A DNA stretch of 32,021 bases from Candidatus Acidiflorens stordalenmirensis (lineage in GTDB: Bacteria; Acidobacteriota; Terriglobia; Terriglobales; Acidobacteriaceae): contig PLIC01000246.1 of the NCBI GenBank assembly GCA_003139995.1, positions 1 through 32,021 of the forward strand, given 5' to 3'. Of this stretch, positions 25,369-32,021 are shown one piece after another (within the stretch, counting starts at the first letter, position 1; each line of letters starts with the position of its first letter). The notes beneath the pieces were generated by a model. It saw only the letters and a list, made by a program, of their open reading frames with translations, did no database searches and was not told the DNA's origin. A program made the position numbers and the translations under genes.

Positions 25369-26262
25369 ATGCCCGAAGACACACGGAATGGCAGCGGCTC
25401 CGAACGAGACGCCTCCGTTGGAGGCCCATCGCTGTATCTAGTCGCCACCCCCATCGGCAATCTCGAAGACATCACCCTGCGCGCCCTGCGCGTCCTCAAA
25501 GAAGTCGACCTGATCGCCTGCGAGGACACGCGCCAGACCCTAAAGCTCCTCAGCCATTACGGCATCCATACGCGCACCGTCAGCTATCACGAGCACAACG
25601 AGATGACCAAGGCCGCCGAGCTCGTCGTCGACCTCGAAGGCGGAGCCAAGATCGCTCTTGTCACCGACGCGGGCATGCCCGGCATCTCCGACCCCGGATT
25701 CCACCTGATCGCGCTCGCCATCCGTCATCACGTGCCGGTCGTGCCGATTCCCGGAGCGTCGGCATTCCTCGCGGCACTGGTCGCCAGCGGCCTGCCCACC
25801 GATTCCTTTCGCTTCAGCGGCTTCCTCCCGGCGAAGGCAGGACAGCGCCGCAAGCTTCTGGACAGCGTGAAAGACTCTCCGCGCACGCAGGTATTCTATG
25901 AAGCCCCCCACCGTCTGCTGCAGACGCTGGCGGACGTGGTCGAAGTTCTTGGGAACAACCGCCACATAGTAGTTGCCCGCGAAGTGACGAAGATCCACGA
26001 AGAATTTCTTCGCGGGCGGGCAGGGGGAATTCTCAAACAACTCAAAGCCCGAGGAGACGTCAAGGGCGAAATCACGCTCTTGATCGCGAAAGCTGAAGAG
26101 GGAGCGGCTGCGTCCCCATCCGAAACCGTAAGCGTAGCCCAGCGCGTCCGCGAAATCATGGCCCAAGAGAACGCAAACGAAAAAGCCGCGCTGAAGAAAG
26201 TGGCCAAAGAGCGTGGGATTGGGAAGAGCGAAGCGTATCGGGAGTGGCAGCAGAGCAAGTAG
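25369..26262 (+). CDS. rsmI: 16S rRNA (cytidine(1402)-2'-O)-methyltransferase
   Basis: RsmI uses S-adenosylmethionine to methylate the ribose of C1402 in the decoding centre of 16S rRNA. The 297-residue product has the tetrapyrrole-methylase fold. The first block is SLYLVATPIGNLEDITLRAL at 21-40. VDLIACEDTRQT and the glycine-rich SAM-binding ALVTDAGMPGISDPG follow, then PIPGASAFLAALVASGLP, then FYEAPHRLL. The Lys/Ala/Glu-rich C-terminal helices are normal for the family. The first 20 residues are not conserved, so a later start is possible. It converges on the YqeY-like gene with a hairpin between. Confidence 0.95.
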   Translation: MPEDTRNGSGSERDASVGGPSLYLVATPIGNLEDITLRALRVLKEVDLIACEDTRQTLKLLSHYGIHTRTVSYHEHNEMTKAAELVVDLEGGAKIALVTDAGMPGISDPGFHLIALAIRHHVPVVPIPGASAFLAALVASGLPTDSFRFSGFLPAKAGQRRKLLDSVKDSPRTQVFYEAPHRLLQTLADVVEVLGNNRHIVVAREVTKIHEEFLRGRAGGILKQLKARGDVKGEITLLIAKAEEGAAASPSETVSVAQRVREIMAQENANEKAALKKVAKERGIGKSEAYREWQQSK

Positions 26263-26270
26263 CAGCACAG

Positions 26271-26310
26271 ACCACGTAGGCCCGGACGTCCTCGTCCACC
26301 CCTACGTGGT
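26271..26310. terminator. Hairpin between rsmI and the YqeY-like gene
   Basis: Perfect 10-base arms accacgtagg (26271-26280) and cctacgtggt (26301-26310) flank a 20-base loop between two convergent genes. The right arm contains the stop codon of the minus-strand gene. It could act as a two-way terminator, though it has no T tract. Confidence 0.5.
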
Positions 26311-26784
26311 TCCGGTGAACCCTACTTTCCCGCTCAACTCCTTCTTCACTGCCTCGCTGACCACCTTGCCGTCCACGCGCGTCCCGGCGGCGGCGAAGCG
26401 GGCCATGGCGGCTTTCATCACGGTTCCCATGTCTTTCATGGCGGGAGCGGGCGTCATCTCGGCGATAGCGGCGCGGACTCCGGCCACGATTTCTTCTTCG
26501 CCGGCGGCCTTGGGCAAGTAGGTTTCGATCAGCTTGATTTCGGCGGCTTCCTTATCGGCCATCTCCTGGCGTCCGCCCTTAGTGAACTGCTCGATTGAAT
26601 CCTTGCGCTGCTTGATCAGCGTGGAGAGCACTTGCTGCGATTCCTTTTCGTCGAGCGGCGCCATCTTCTCGATCTCGCGATTCTTGAGCGCGGTCTTGAC
26701 CATGCGCAGGGTGGAGAGCCGCTGCTCTTCGCGGGCCTTCATGGCCGCGACCATGTCTTTCTGGATCTGATCGATGAGGGGCAT
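26302..26784 (-). CDS. YqeY-family protein (GatB/Yqey domain)
   Basis: A 160-residue protein matching the YqeY family, a helical domain also found at the C-terminus of the GatB amidotransferase subunit. The family start MPLIDQIQKDMVAAMKAR begins at the ATG at 26784. An upstream in-frame start would add 14 residues lacking similarity. Typical blocks are TLRMVKTALKNREIEK, VLSTLIKQRKDSIEQF and AEIKLIETYLPK, with a C-terminal GKVVSEAVKKEL. The domain is thought to bind tRNA, but the function of the free-standing form is unclear. Nearby genes give no help. Confidence 0.9.
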   Translation of the reverse strand: MPLIDQIQKDMVAAMKAREEQRLSTLRMVKTALKNREIEKMAPLDEKESQQVLSTLIKQRKDSIEQFTKGGRQEMADKEAAEIKLIETYLPKAAGEEEIVAGVRAAIAEMTPAPAMKDMGTVMKAAMARFAAAGTRVDGKVVSEAVKKELSGKVGFTGTT

Positions 26785-26806
26785 GGCGGAATTATAGAAC
26801 GTCAAG

Positions 26807-26878
26807 CCTTGAACCACAGAGGACACAGAGCGCGCGGGAAAGCGCCTTTCCTAACGACCAGCGACTAACGACCAACGA
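26807..26878. repeat. Short repeat words upstream of the YqeY gene
   Basis: The gap between yqeY and moaA contains aaccacagaggacacagag (26813-26831) followed by near-tandem words of the type ctaacgaccaacga (26852-26878). Neither codes for anything visible. The first is related in style to the cacggag words at 25277-25347. Confidence 0.45.
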
Positions 26879-27871
26879 CTATCCCCCAATATGCACCATT
26901 GTCCGCGACGCCGGCACAAATCCCGGCTCTCCGATGTGGTGCCGCTCTTCTTTCTTCTCCACCACTTTCACAATGAATTCCGTGAGCTTCTCATCCGTCG
27001 CGCCGCGCTGCATCAACTCATGCAGGTCGTGGTCCCACGCGGAAAATAAACATGTGCGCAGCTTGCCGTCCGAGGTGATGCGAATCCGGCTGCAGTGTCC
27101 GCAGAACGGATGCGACACGGGCGCGATGATACCAATCTCGCCCACACCGTCGGAGAAGCGATATCGCCGCGCCGTTTCGCTGTGCTCGTGTGTCATCTCC
27201 TCCAGTGGCAGATACTCCGACATGCGCTCGACGATCTCGTCGAGCCTCACCACAATTTCCGGCGTCCAAACGCGGTCCTCTTCGAGCGGCATGAATTCGA
27301 TGAAGCGCACCACCACTCGCTCTTCCCGCGTGAACATCCCAAACGGAATAATCTGATCTTCATTGAAGCCGCGCAGCAGCACGCAATTGATTTTCACCGG
27401 ATCGAGCCCCGCCTGCCGCGACGCGCGCACTCCCGCCAGCACGCTGTCGTATCCATTCGGCACACGTGTGATGCGCGCAAATCGCTCCGGATCCACCGCG
27501 TCCATGCTGACCGTCACGCGGTCGAGTCCCGCGTCTTTCAGCGGCTGCGCGATCTCGGCCAGCAGGTGGCCGTTCGTCGTCAGTGCAATTTCCGGCTTTT
27601 TCCCGTCCAAGGTGCGTAGCTTCGCGAGATCCCGCACGAACTCGACAATGCCTTTGCGCAGCAGCGGCTCGCCGCCCGTCAGGCGAATCTTCGTGATCCC
27701 GAGCCCAACCAGTATCCGCGCCATCCGCAGATAATCATCGAACGGAAGCTCGGCATACGCCGCGCCGTTGGTTCCCGTCCGGCAGTACACACACCGGTAG
27801 TTACAGCGGTCCGTAATCGATATCCGCAGGTCGTGGATCGACCGCCCGAAATTGTCGGTAAGCTTCAGCAT
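26879..27871 (-). CDS. moaA: GTP 3',8-cyclase (molybdenum cofactor synthesis)
   Basis: This radical-SAM enzyme turns GTP into the cyclic intermediate that MoaC converts to cyclic pyranopterin phosphate, the first step of molybdenum cofactor synthesis. The 330-residue product has the radical-SAM triad Cys23-xxx-Cys27-xx-Cys30 (DRCNYRCVYC). The SAM-binding TGGEPLLR is at 65-72. The second 4Fe-4S cluster has ligands Cys257, Cys260 and Cys274 (CGHCSRIRITSDGKLRTC). The C-terminus is the conserved Gly-Gly that extends into the active site. No other moa gene is adjacent. A MoaD-like fragment and MoeB-like gene lie 2.5-4 kb away but look better suited to sulfur transfer. Confidence 0.96.
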   Translation of the reverse strand: MLKLTDNFGRSIHDLRISITDRCNYRCVYCRTGTNGAAYAELPFDDYLRMARILVGLGITKIRLTGGEPLLRKGIVEFVRDLAKLRTLDGKKPEIALTTNGHLLAEIAQPLKDAGLDRVTVSMDAVDPERFARITRVPNGYDSVLAGVRASRQAGLDPVKINCVLLRGFNEDQIIPFGMFTREERVVVRFIEFMPLEEDRVWTPEIVVRLDEIVERMSEYLPLEEMTHEHSETARRYRFSDGVGEIGIIAPVSHPFCGHCSRIRITSDGKLRTCLFSAWDHDLHELMQRGATDEKLTEFIVKVVEKKEERHHIGEPGFVPASRTMVHIGG

Positions 27872-28236
27872 TTAGCTGTTGGCTCTTAGCTCTTAGCGAT
27901 TCGGCCCCGCGTCGCCGAGCCGAGCGGGTCAGGCTAAGAGCTAAAGGCCCAGAGCCAATGGCAGTGAAAGGAAACAGGCAGGTTAGCACAACCCCGGCGA
28001 GCGTTTCCTTTCCAACACGGGAGGCGCGGACGTTTCCATCCGCACCCTCGGATCGCACCTCTCAAACTGGCGCAACCCTCGCCCCCGCTGCCAGAAATCT
28101 CTCAGGCCACGGGGATCGGAAACTCGATCACCATTATAGATGCCGAAGCTGAACTCCGCGAAGCGGATTCTCGCTGCAAAGACGCCCAGGCTCCGTCGCC
28201 CATGCTCGATCGAATCGAGACTGTTAAACTGGCCCC
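27872..28236. other. Divergent gap between moaA and the oxidoreductase gene
   Basis: The first 90 bases are an inverted repeat (27879-27958). The remaining 280 bases contain no supported gene. Open frames on the minus strand here continue from antisense of the oxidoreductase and are unlikely to be real. Promoters for both flanking genes must lie here but no clear boxes are seen. Confidence 0.45.
27879..27958. repeat. Inverted repeat with ttggctcttagctcttagc arms
   Basis: The left arm at 27879-27897 (ttggctcttagctcttagc) is matched by an interrupted reverse complement at 27933-27958 (gctaagagct, then agagccaa). The loop is GC-rich. A single related arm is at 17161-17180. It lies immediately upstream of the moaA start. 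Confidence 0.7.
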
Positions 28237-29229
28237 ATGAAAGCACTCGTCATCACTCGTTTCGGCGGTCCCGAGGTCCTCCAATTGCAACAGGTCCCCG
28301 ACGCGCATCCCGCGCCGGAGCAGCTTCTGGTGAAAGTGGAGGCGGGCGGCTTGAACTTTGCCGATCTGCTCACCGCGCGCGGCGGATACGCCGGCACTCC
28401 CAAGCCGCCGCTCACGGCCGGCCGCGAATTTGCCGGCAACGAATTGCTCGCCAACAACGAGCCGAGTGGACGCCGCGTCATGGGCTACACGCAGTGGGCC
28501 GCCTTCGCCGAAAAAACGGTGGCGCAGCGCAACCTCGTCTGGCCCGTCCCGGAAAATTGGACCGCCGAACAGGCCGCCGCTTTCCCCGTAAATTTCTTCA
28601 CCGCCTACTTCGCCTACTGGAAGGCCGGTTTGCTCGCCCAGCCCAGCGTCCAGCCTAACGACAAGTCCGCCGGCGCCCGCGTCCTGATTCACGCCGTCGC
28701 CGGCGGGGTCGGCACGGCCGCCGTGCAAATCGGAAAAATTCTCGGCATCGAAATGTACGGAACTTCTTCTTCCGAAGACAAGCTGGCCCGAGTGCGCGAG
28801 CTCGGCCTGCAACACGGCATCAACTACAAGCAGCGCGATTACGTCGAAGCAATCAAGGATCTAACGAGCGGCGAGGGCGTCGACGCGGTTTTCGAAATGC
28901 TTGGCGGCGAGCACGTCGCGAAAAGCGTGCGCTGCGTGCGCGACTTTGGACGTGTCATCGTCTACGGCGCTGCCACTGGCGAAATTCCGCAGCTCGACAC
29001 TCGCCTTCTCTACGCGAAAGGCGCGAGCGTGCACGGACTCTGGCTCTCCTATCTCAGTGCGAACCGCCCGCTCATGGAAGCCGCGTGGAAGCAGCTTTCC
29101 GAATGGCTGGCAGCCGGCAAACTCCATCCCGTGATCGGAAAAGTTTTCCCGCTGGAGCAGGCGCGTGAGGCCTACACGCTGATGCAGGAAGGCAAGAATT
29201 ATGGCAAGATTGTGCTGAAGATTAACTAG
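28237..29229 (+). CDS. MDR-family oxidoreductase, quinone oxidoreductase-like
   Basis: A 330-residue medium-chain dehydrogenase/reductase. It resembles zinc-free NADPH:quinone oxidoreductase. The catalytic GroES-like half has LNFADLLTARGGYAG, and the Rossmann half has the nucleotide loop AVAGGVGTAAVQIGK at 153-167. No zinc-binding cysteine set is seen. Conserved GEGVDAVFEMLGG and a C-terminal LEQAREAYTLMQEGKNYGKIVLKI complete the family pattern. It probably reduces quinones or enones with NADPH. The start ATG at 28237 begins the conserved KALVITRFGGPEVL block. It stands alone, divergent from moaA. Confidence 0.9.
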   Translation: MKALVITRFGGPEVLQLQQVPDAHPAPEQLLVKVEAGGLNFADLLTARGGYAGTPKPPLTAGREFAGNELLANNEPSGRRVMGYTQWAAFAEKTVAQRNLVWPVPENWTAEQAAAFPVNFFTAYFAYWKAGLLAQPSVQPNDKSAGARVLIHAVAGGVGTAAVQIGKILGIEMYGTSSSEDKLARVRELGLQHGINYKQRDYVEAIKDLTSGEGVDAVFEMLGGEHVAKSVRCVRDFGRVIVYGAATGEIPQLDTRLLYAKGASVHGLWLSYLSANRPLMEAAWKQLSEWLAAGKLHPVIGKVFPLEQAREAYTLMQEGKNYGKIVLKIN

Positions 29230-29779
29230 CGACTCCCAGCCGGATCTGTCATAAAACTTATAGATTTGTCCTCCCAAGCGACCGGGGTCCCCAGCGCGCC
29301 CGCTTTTGGCGCGATGGGTAGGGGACCGAGGGATCTGCAGTTCTTCAACATCGTCTGGACTCCTGATAAAAGATTCCTGTTTTGTTACTCCAGCAACATC
29401 CACCATGCTCTGCTAACGCGCCGAGCGCTCGCGCGTCCAATACGCATGTTCGCGGAAAACATGGTTCGCAAAGAAAAAAGAAATCGGGAGCTTACTCAAG
29501 GCGGGATGCGGTATCCTGTAGCTAAGCAGCGTGGGGTGTACGAAACGAATCTCGAACCACTTAAGAGAATTTTCAGGGTGACGGGACTGGCGCGCACATG
29601 GTTTGGCGGCCCTGGGTGCGCCGAGTCCCGGCGAAAAGCACGAGTTTGAGGCTCGCGTCTTTTTGCGTCACCCTGACACGCGCATTGCGGGAGTTTGCAC
29701 GAAAAAGGCAAGCCCTCAGTCGAACCACCACCAGCCGCCCCTAACGTCCCGGCCGAAACCGGGCAGAAAGAAGGAGCAT
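29230..29779. other. 550-base gap upstream of the small secreted protein gene
   Basis: An open plus-strand frame at 29266-29649 gives a 127-residue product with no recognisable features and no ribosome-binding site, so I do not call it a gene. The gap holds a strong inverted repeat at 29287-29326 and presumably the promoter of the secreted-protein gene in its right half. Confidence 0.45.
29287..29326. repeat. Inverted repeat, gtccccagcgcgcc type
   Basis: gtccccagcgcgcc (29287-29300) pairs with ggcgcgatggg (29309-29319) and ggggac (29321-29326), with one mismatch and one small bulge, around an 8-base loop. It may end transcription of the oxidoreductase gene 58 bases upstream. Confidence 0.6.
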
Positions 29780-30181
29780 ATGAAACTGAACCATCTGGCG
29801 CTGAACCATCTGGCAAAGACCGTTGTGCTCGGGCTGGCCGTGCTGCTCGCGTCGAGCGCTTTCGCAAGTAACAGGGGTTCGCTGCAGGTGCAGGAGCCGC
29901 TCGAAGTCAACGGCCAGCAGCTCGCCCCCGGCGACTATCAACTGCGATGGGACGGCACCGGCTCGAACGTCGAGGTAAGCTTCATGCAGGGCAAGAAAGA
30001 AGTCGCAAAGGCTTCGGCGAAAGTCATCGCACTCGACAAAGCCGCCGACTATGACACCGCGATCGTCGACCACGACAGTGGCAAGGCAGCCATTTCCGAA
30101 CTGCGCTTCGCCGGCAAGAAGTACGCCCTGGCGATCGGGGCGACCGGGAAATCCGAAATGAGCGGAAATTCAAGCAAGTAA
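29780..30181 (+). CDS. Small secreted protein of unknown function
   Basis: A 133-residue protein starting at the ATG at 29780, three bases after AAGGAG. A signal peptide spans about 1-30: a basic start with a duplicated LNHLA word (NHLALNHLAK), a hydrophobic core (VVLGLAVLLASSAFA) and a cut after Ala. The mature part is about 100 residues with alternating beta-type sequence (VNGQQLAPGDYQLRWDG, then NVEVSFMQGKKEVAKA). Similar small exported proteins with a LPAGDYQ...W word are frequent in acidobacterial genomes, but I know no function. A strong hairpin after the stop suggests a single-gene transcript. Confidence 0.75.
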   Translation: MKLNHLALNHLAKTVVLGLAVLLASSAFASNRGSLQVQEPLEVNGQQLAPGDYQLRWDGTGSNVEVSFMQGKKEVAKASAKVIALDKAADYDTAIVDHDSGKAAISELRFAGKKYALAIGATGKSEMSGNSSK

Positions 30182-30217
30182 CTGACTAACTCACTCCTGG
30201 AAAATAAAACCAAACAG

Positions 30218-30240
30218 GGGAGCACTCCGGTGCTCCCTTC
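30218..30240 (+). terminator. Intrinsic-type terminator after the secreted protein gene
   Basis: A perfect 8-bp stem GGGAGCAC (30218-30225) and GTGCTCCC (30230-30237) closes on the very stable tetraloop TCCG. It is followed by TTC rather than a long T tract. It lies 37 bases after the stop codon. Confidence 0.65.
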
Positions 30241-30290
30241 TGCGGTCCAGGCGGCAAAGAAAGCCACCGACTGACAACTGACAACCGCCG

Positions 30291-31475
30291 TCAGTACTTA
30301 GGCATCTTCGGATCGATTCGATCCGCCCACGCTAAGATGCCGCCGGTCAGGTTATAGACTTTCGTGAATCCCGCGCGGCGCAGAAAGTTTACGGCTTTCG
30401 CGCTTCGTGCGCCCATTTTGCAATGGGCCACGATCTCGCGGCTCGAGTCGAGCTCACTCACGCGCTTCGGTAAGTCACTCACCGGGATGAGATATCCCTT
30501 CAGGTTACAAATCTGGTATTCGTGCGGCTCGCGCACGTCGAGAATGAAGACGTCGGCCTTTGCGTCTAACTTCTTCTTTAACTCTTCCACGGAAATCGCC
30601 GGCACGTCATTTCCAGCGGGCTCCTCCTGCCCGCGGATTCCGCAGAACTGCTCGTAATCAATCAGCTTCGTGATCGTGCGGTGCGTGCCGCAGACGGGGC
30701 AATCGGGATTCTTACGCAGCTTCAGTTCGCGGAACTTCATGCCGAGCGCATCGATCAGCAACAATCGCCCGGCGAGCGAATCGCCTTGTCCAAGAATCAG
30801 CTTAATGGTCTCGGCCGCCTGAATCACTCCGACCAGTCCTGGCAGAATGCCGAGTACGCCGCCTTCGGCGCACGAAGGCACCAGGCCCGGCGGTGGCGGC
30901 TCCGGATAGAGACAGCGATAGCATGGTCCCTCTTCGGTCGCGAACACGCTGGCTTGCCCCTCAAAACGAAAAATGGAGCCGTAAACATTGGGCTTGCCGG
31001 TGAGCACGCAAGCGTCGTTGACCAGGTAGCGCGTGGGAAAATTGTCGGTGCCGTCGACGACAATGTCGAACTCGCGAAACAAATCCAGCGCGTTGGCGCT
31101 GGTCAGTTTCATGTCGAACGTCCGCAGACTCAGGAACGGATTGAGCGCGTGCAGCTTGTCGGCGGCGGAGTCGAGCTTCTTGCGGCCGACGTCGTTGGTG
31201 GTGTGGATGATCTGGCGCTGAAGGTTGGTGTAGTCCACCACGTCGAAGTCGACGATGCCGAGCGTGCCAACGCCCGCGGCCGTTAGGTAGAGTGCGAGCG
31301 GCGACCCGAGTCCACCCGCTCCGATGCACAGGACTTTCGCGGCCTTCAGCTTCCGCTGGCCGTCCATGCCGACTTCGGGCAGGATCAAATGGCGCGAGTA
31401 GCGCAGGATCTCGTCGTTGCTTAGAACGGCTTCGGCTTGGGCTTCGGCAGGTTTGACATCGGTAAGGGTGGCCAT
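30291..31475 (-). CDS. MoeB/MoeZ-type adenylyltransferase with rhodanese domain
   Basis: An E1-like ThiF-fold enzyme fused to a rhodanese domain, 394 residues. It adenylates the C-terminal glycine of a ubiquitin-like sulfur carrier and then helps load sulfur onto it. The start is the ATG at 31475, because AAGGAC lies five bases before it. The ATP loop is GAGGLGSP (52-59). The zinc cysteines are CYRC (185-188) and CPVC (259-262). The rhodanese domain runs from about residue 293 to the end, with active-site Cys352 in HCKMGARS. The fusion matches mycobacterial MoeZ, which serves both molybdopterin synthase and CysO. A carrier fragment and a JAMM peptidase are directly upstream, so the CysO-type role in cysteine or other sulfur metabolism is favoured by context. 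Confidence 0.93.
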   Translation of the reverse strand: MATLTDVKPAEAQAEAVLSNDEILRYSRHLILPEVGMDGQRKLKAAKVLCIGAGGLGSPLALYLTAAGVGTLGIVDFDVVDYTNLQRQIIHTTNDVGRKKLDSAADKLHALNPFLSLRTFDMKLTSANALDLFREFDIVVDGTDNFPTRYLVNDACVLTGKPNVYGSIFRFEGQASVFATEEGPCYRCLYPEPPPPGLVPSCAEGGVLGILPGLVGVIQAAETIKLILGQGDSLAGRLLLIDALGMKFRELKLRKNPDCPVCGTHRTITKLIDYEQFCGIRGQEEPAGNDVPAISVEELKKKLDAKADVFILDVREPHEYQICNLKGYLIPVSDLPKRVSELDSSREIVAHCKMGARSAKAVNFLRRAGFTKVYNLTGGILAWADRIDPKMPKY

Positions 31476-31562
31476 AGGGTCCTTTTTCAGTTTCAATCAG
31501 TTTGACGGCGAACTACAGACAGCGGCGACAGTGCGAGGGGCGGGACATTCGGCAATGTGTCA

Positions 31563-31618
31563 GGCCGCAAGTCATACTCAGAAAATCATACTCGACAAAC
31601 CATAGTCAACAAATCATA
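31563..31618 (-). repeat. Four diverged 14-bp tandem repeats after the carrier gene
   Basis: Read on the minus strand: TATGATTTGTTGAC, TATGGTTTGTCGAG, TATGATTTTCTGAG and TATGACTTGCGGCC follow each other without gaps. The first unit supplies the last codons and stop of the sulfur-carrier reading frame, so its C-terminal extension comes from repeat sequence. Confidence 0.7.
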
Positions 31619-31779
31619 ACGCCGCCGCCGGCAATCGACGGCACGATGGAAATGGTATCACCGTCTTTAAGCGCGGTGACTTCTTTTTGCAGGTAGCGCA
31701 TGTTCTCGTCGTTGACGTAAACGTTGACGAACGCGCGTAGCTTACCGTCATCGGTGCGGAGATGGCGCTTCAGGTCAAA
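31606..31779 (-). pseudogene. MoaD/CysO-like sulfur carrier, N-terminal part missing
   Basis: Read on the minus strand, 57 codons encode FDLKRHLRTDDGKLRAF, FVNVYVNDENMRYLQKE and DGDTISIVPSIAGG. These are the second half of a ubiquitin-like MoaD/ThiS/CysO sulfur carrier of about 90 residues. The first 35-40 residues are absent. The frame is closed by a TAG directly upstream, and the sequence abuts the stop codon of the JAMM gene, so about 100-130 bases seem deleted. After the diglycine come five more residues, GVMIC, before the TGA. Known carriers of the QbsE type with such tails are trimmed by a JAMM peptidase to expose Gly-Gly. The only internal ATG would leave about 33 residues, so a working protein is doubtful unless the break is an assembly error. 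Confidence 0.8.
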
Positions 31780-32021
31780 CTACTTCGGTTTTGTCGTCCA
31801 CGAATTTCTTGTCGTTCTCGTTTTTGCCCACGAGTTCAAACGAATTCGTAATCGTCGCCTTGCCCTTCTCCACGCTCGTGATCACGTAGGAGCAGCCGAA
31901 CCAGTGCGCTTCCGCGAGGTCGGTGGGCGACCACTGCGCGGGGTGATCGGGATGAGAGTGATAGAAGCCGACGATGTCCTCGCCGCGCTCGCGGCCTTCG
32001 CGCTGAATGCGGATGAGATCC
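31775..32021 (-). CDS. JAMM/MPN zinc metallopeptidase (Mec-like), partial
   Basis: This is the C-terminal 81 residues of a JAMM-family peptidase whose 5' part lies beyond the window. The motif GFYHSHPDHPAQWSPTD gives the zinc His pair, then Ser and Asp in the exact H-x-H-x7-S-x2-D spacing. Mec, the mycobacterial member, releases cysteine from the CysO carrier; QbsD trims the tail of a carrier. Here it directly precedes the carrier fragment and a MoeZ-like activator, the expected partners. Its last residues (DDKTEVV) are immediately followed by carrier sequence, and its own TGA falls within the carrier's TTTGACCTG. The original stop codon may therefore have been lost in the deletion. It is likely still active. 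Confidence 0.9.
   Translation of the reverse strand, partial: DLIRIQREGRERGEDIVGFYHSHPDHPAQWSPTDLAEAHWFGCSYVITSVEKGKATITNSFELVGKNENDKKFVDDKTEVV

Noticed and set aside
28102-28815. A 237-codon minus-strand frame opposite the oxidoreductase
   Set aside because: It is antisense to a well-supported gene and its codons mirror the sense strand, with no family similarity.
29266-29649. A 127-codon plus-strand frame before the secreted protein
   Set aside because: No ribosome-binding site or recognisable domain, and it runs through an intergenic inverted repeat.

Overview
The window looks like part of the chromosome of a GC-rich, free-living Gram-negative bacterium, most likely an Acidobacteriota member. 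This is an inference from three things. The gene content includes LPS Kdo activation by KdsB. There is a lipoprotein with putative-Ig repeats in the style common in that phylum. Many intergenic gaps carry small hairpin-forming repeats. No rRNA gene or CRISPR array is visible.

Region 1 (1-9,030): a heme O synthase gene (ctaB) converges on a six-domain S1 RNA-binding protein gene. Divergent from the latter is a secreted two-domain M16 metallopeptidase. A large Ig-repeat surface lipoprotein follows on the minus strand. Beyond it lies a 40-codon relic of the 3' end of a second M16 gene (about 8,902-9,024).

Region 2 (9,036-14,969): this segment looks like a decayed island at a tRNA gene. An intact tRNA-Met(CAT) sits at 14,893-14,969, and a same-orientation copy of a tRNA 3' end lies at 9,036-9,078. 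Between them, all on the minus strand, are the last 47 codons of an acyl-CoA synthetase, an SCP-x-type thiolase, a PaaK-like adenylate-forming enzyme, a divergent HemB (porphobilinogen synthase family) and a short UbiD-type decarboxylase. The set suggests a small biosynthetic pathway that could build a pyrrole-type product and decarboxylate it. This is the most unusual gene set in the window.

Region 3 (15,130-22,884): mostly housekeeping. kdsB, a membrane M48 protease, a complete GDP-mannose set (phosphohexomutase, manC, manA), an aspartate-type aminotransferase and coaD.

Region 4 (23,044-29,229): two overlapping small genes of unknown function, recA, rsmI, a YqeY-family protein, moaA and a quinone-oxidoreductase-like MDR enzyme.

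Region 5 (29,780-32,021): a small secreted protein, then a minus-strand sulfur-transfer operon. It runs JAMM metallopeptidase (cut by the window end), MoaD/CysO-like sulfur carrier, and MoeB/MoeZ-type adenylyltransferase with a rhodanese domain. The carrier has residues after its diglycine, which would require JAMM trimming. Its N-terminal half is missing, as if deleted.

Many intergenic gaps contain inverted repeats of different sequence families, listed separately.
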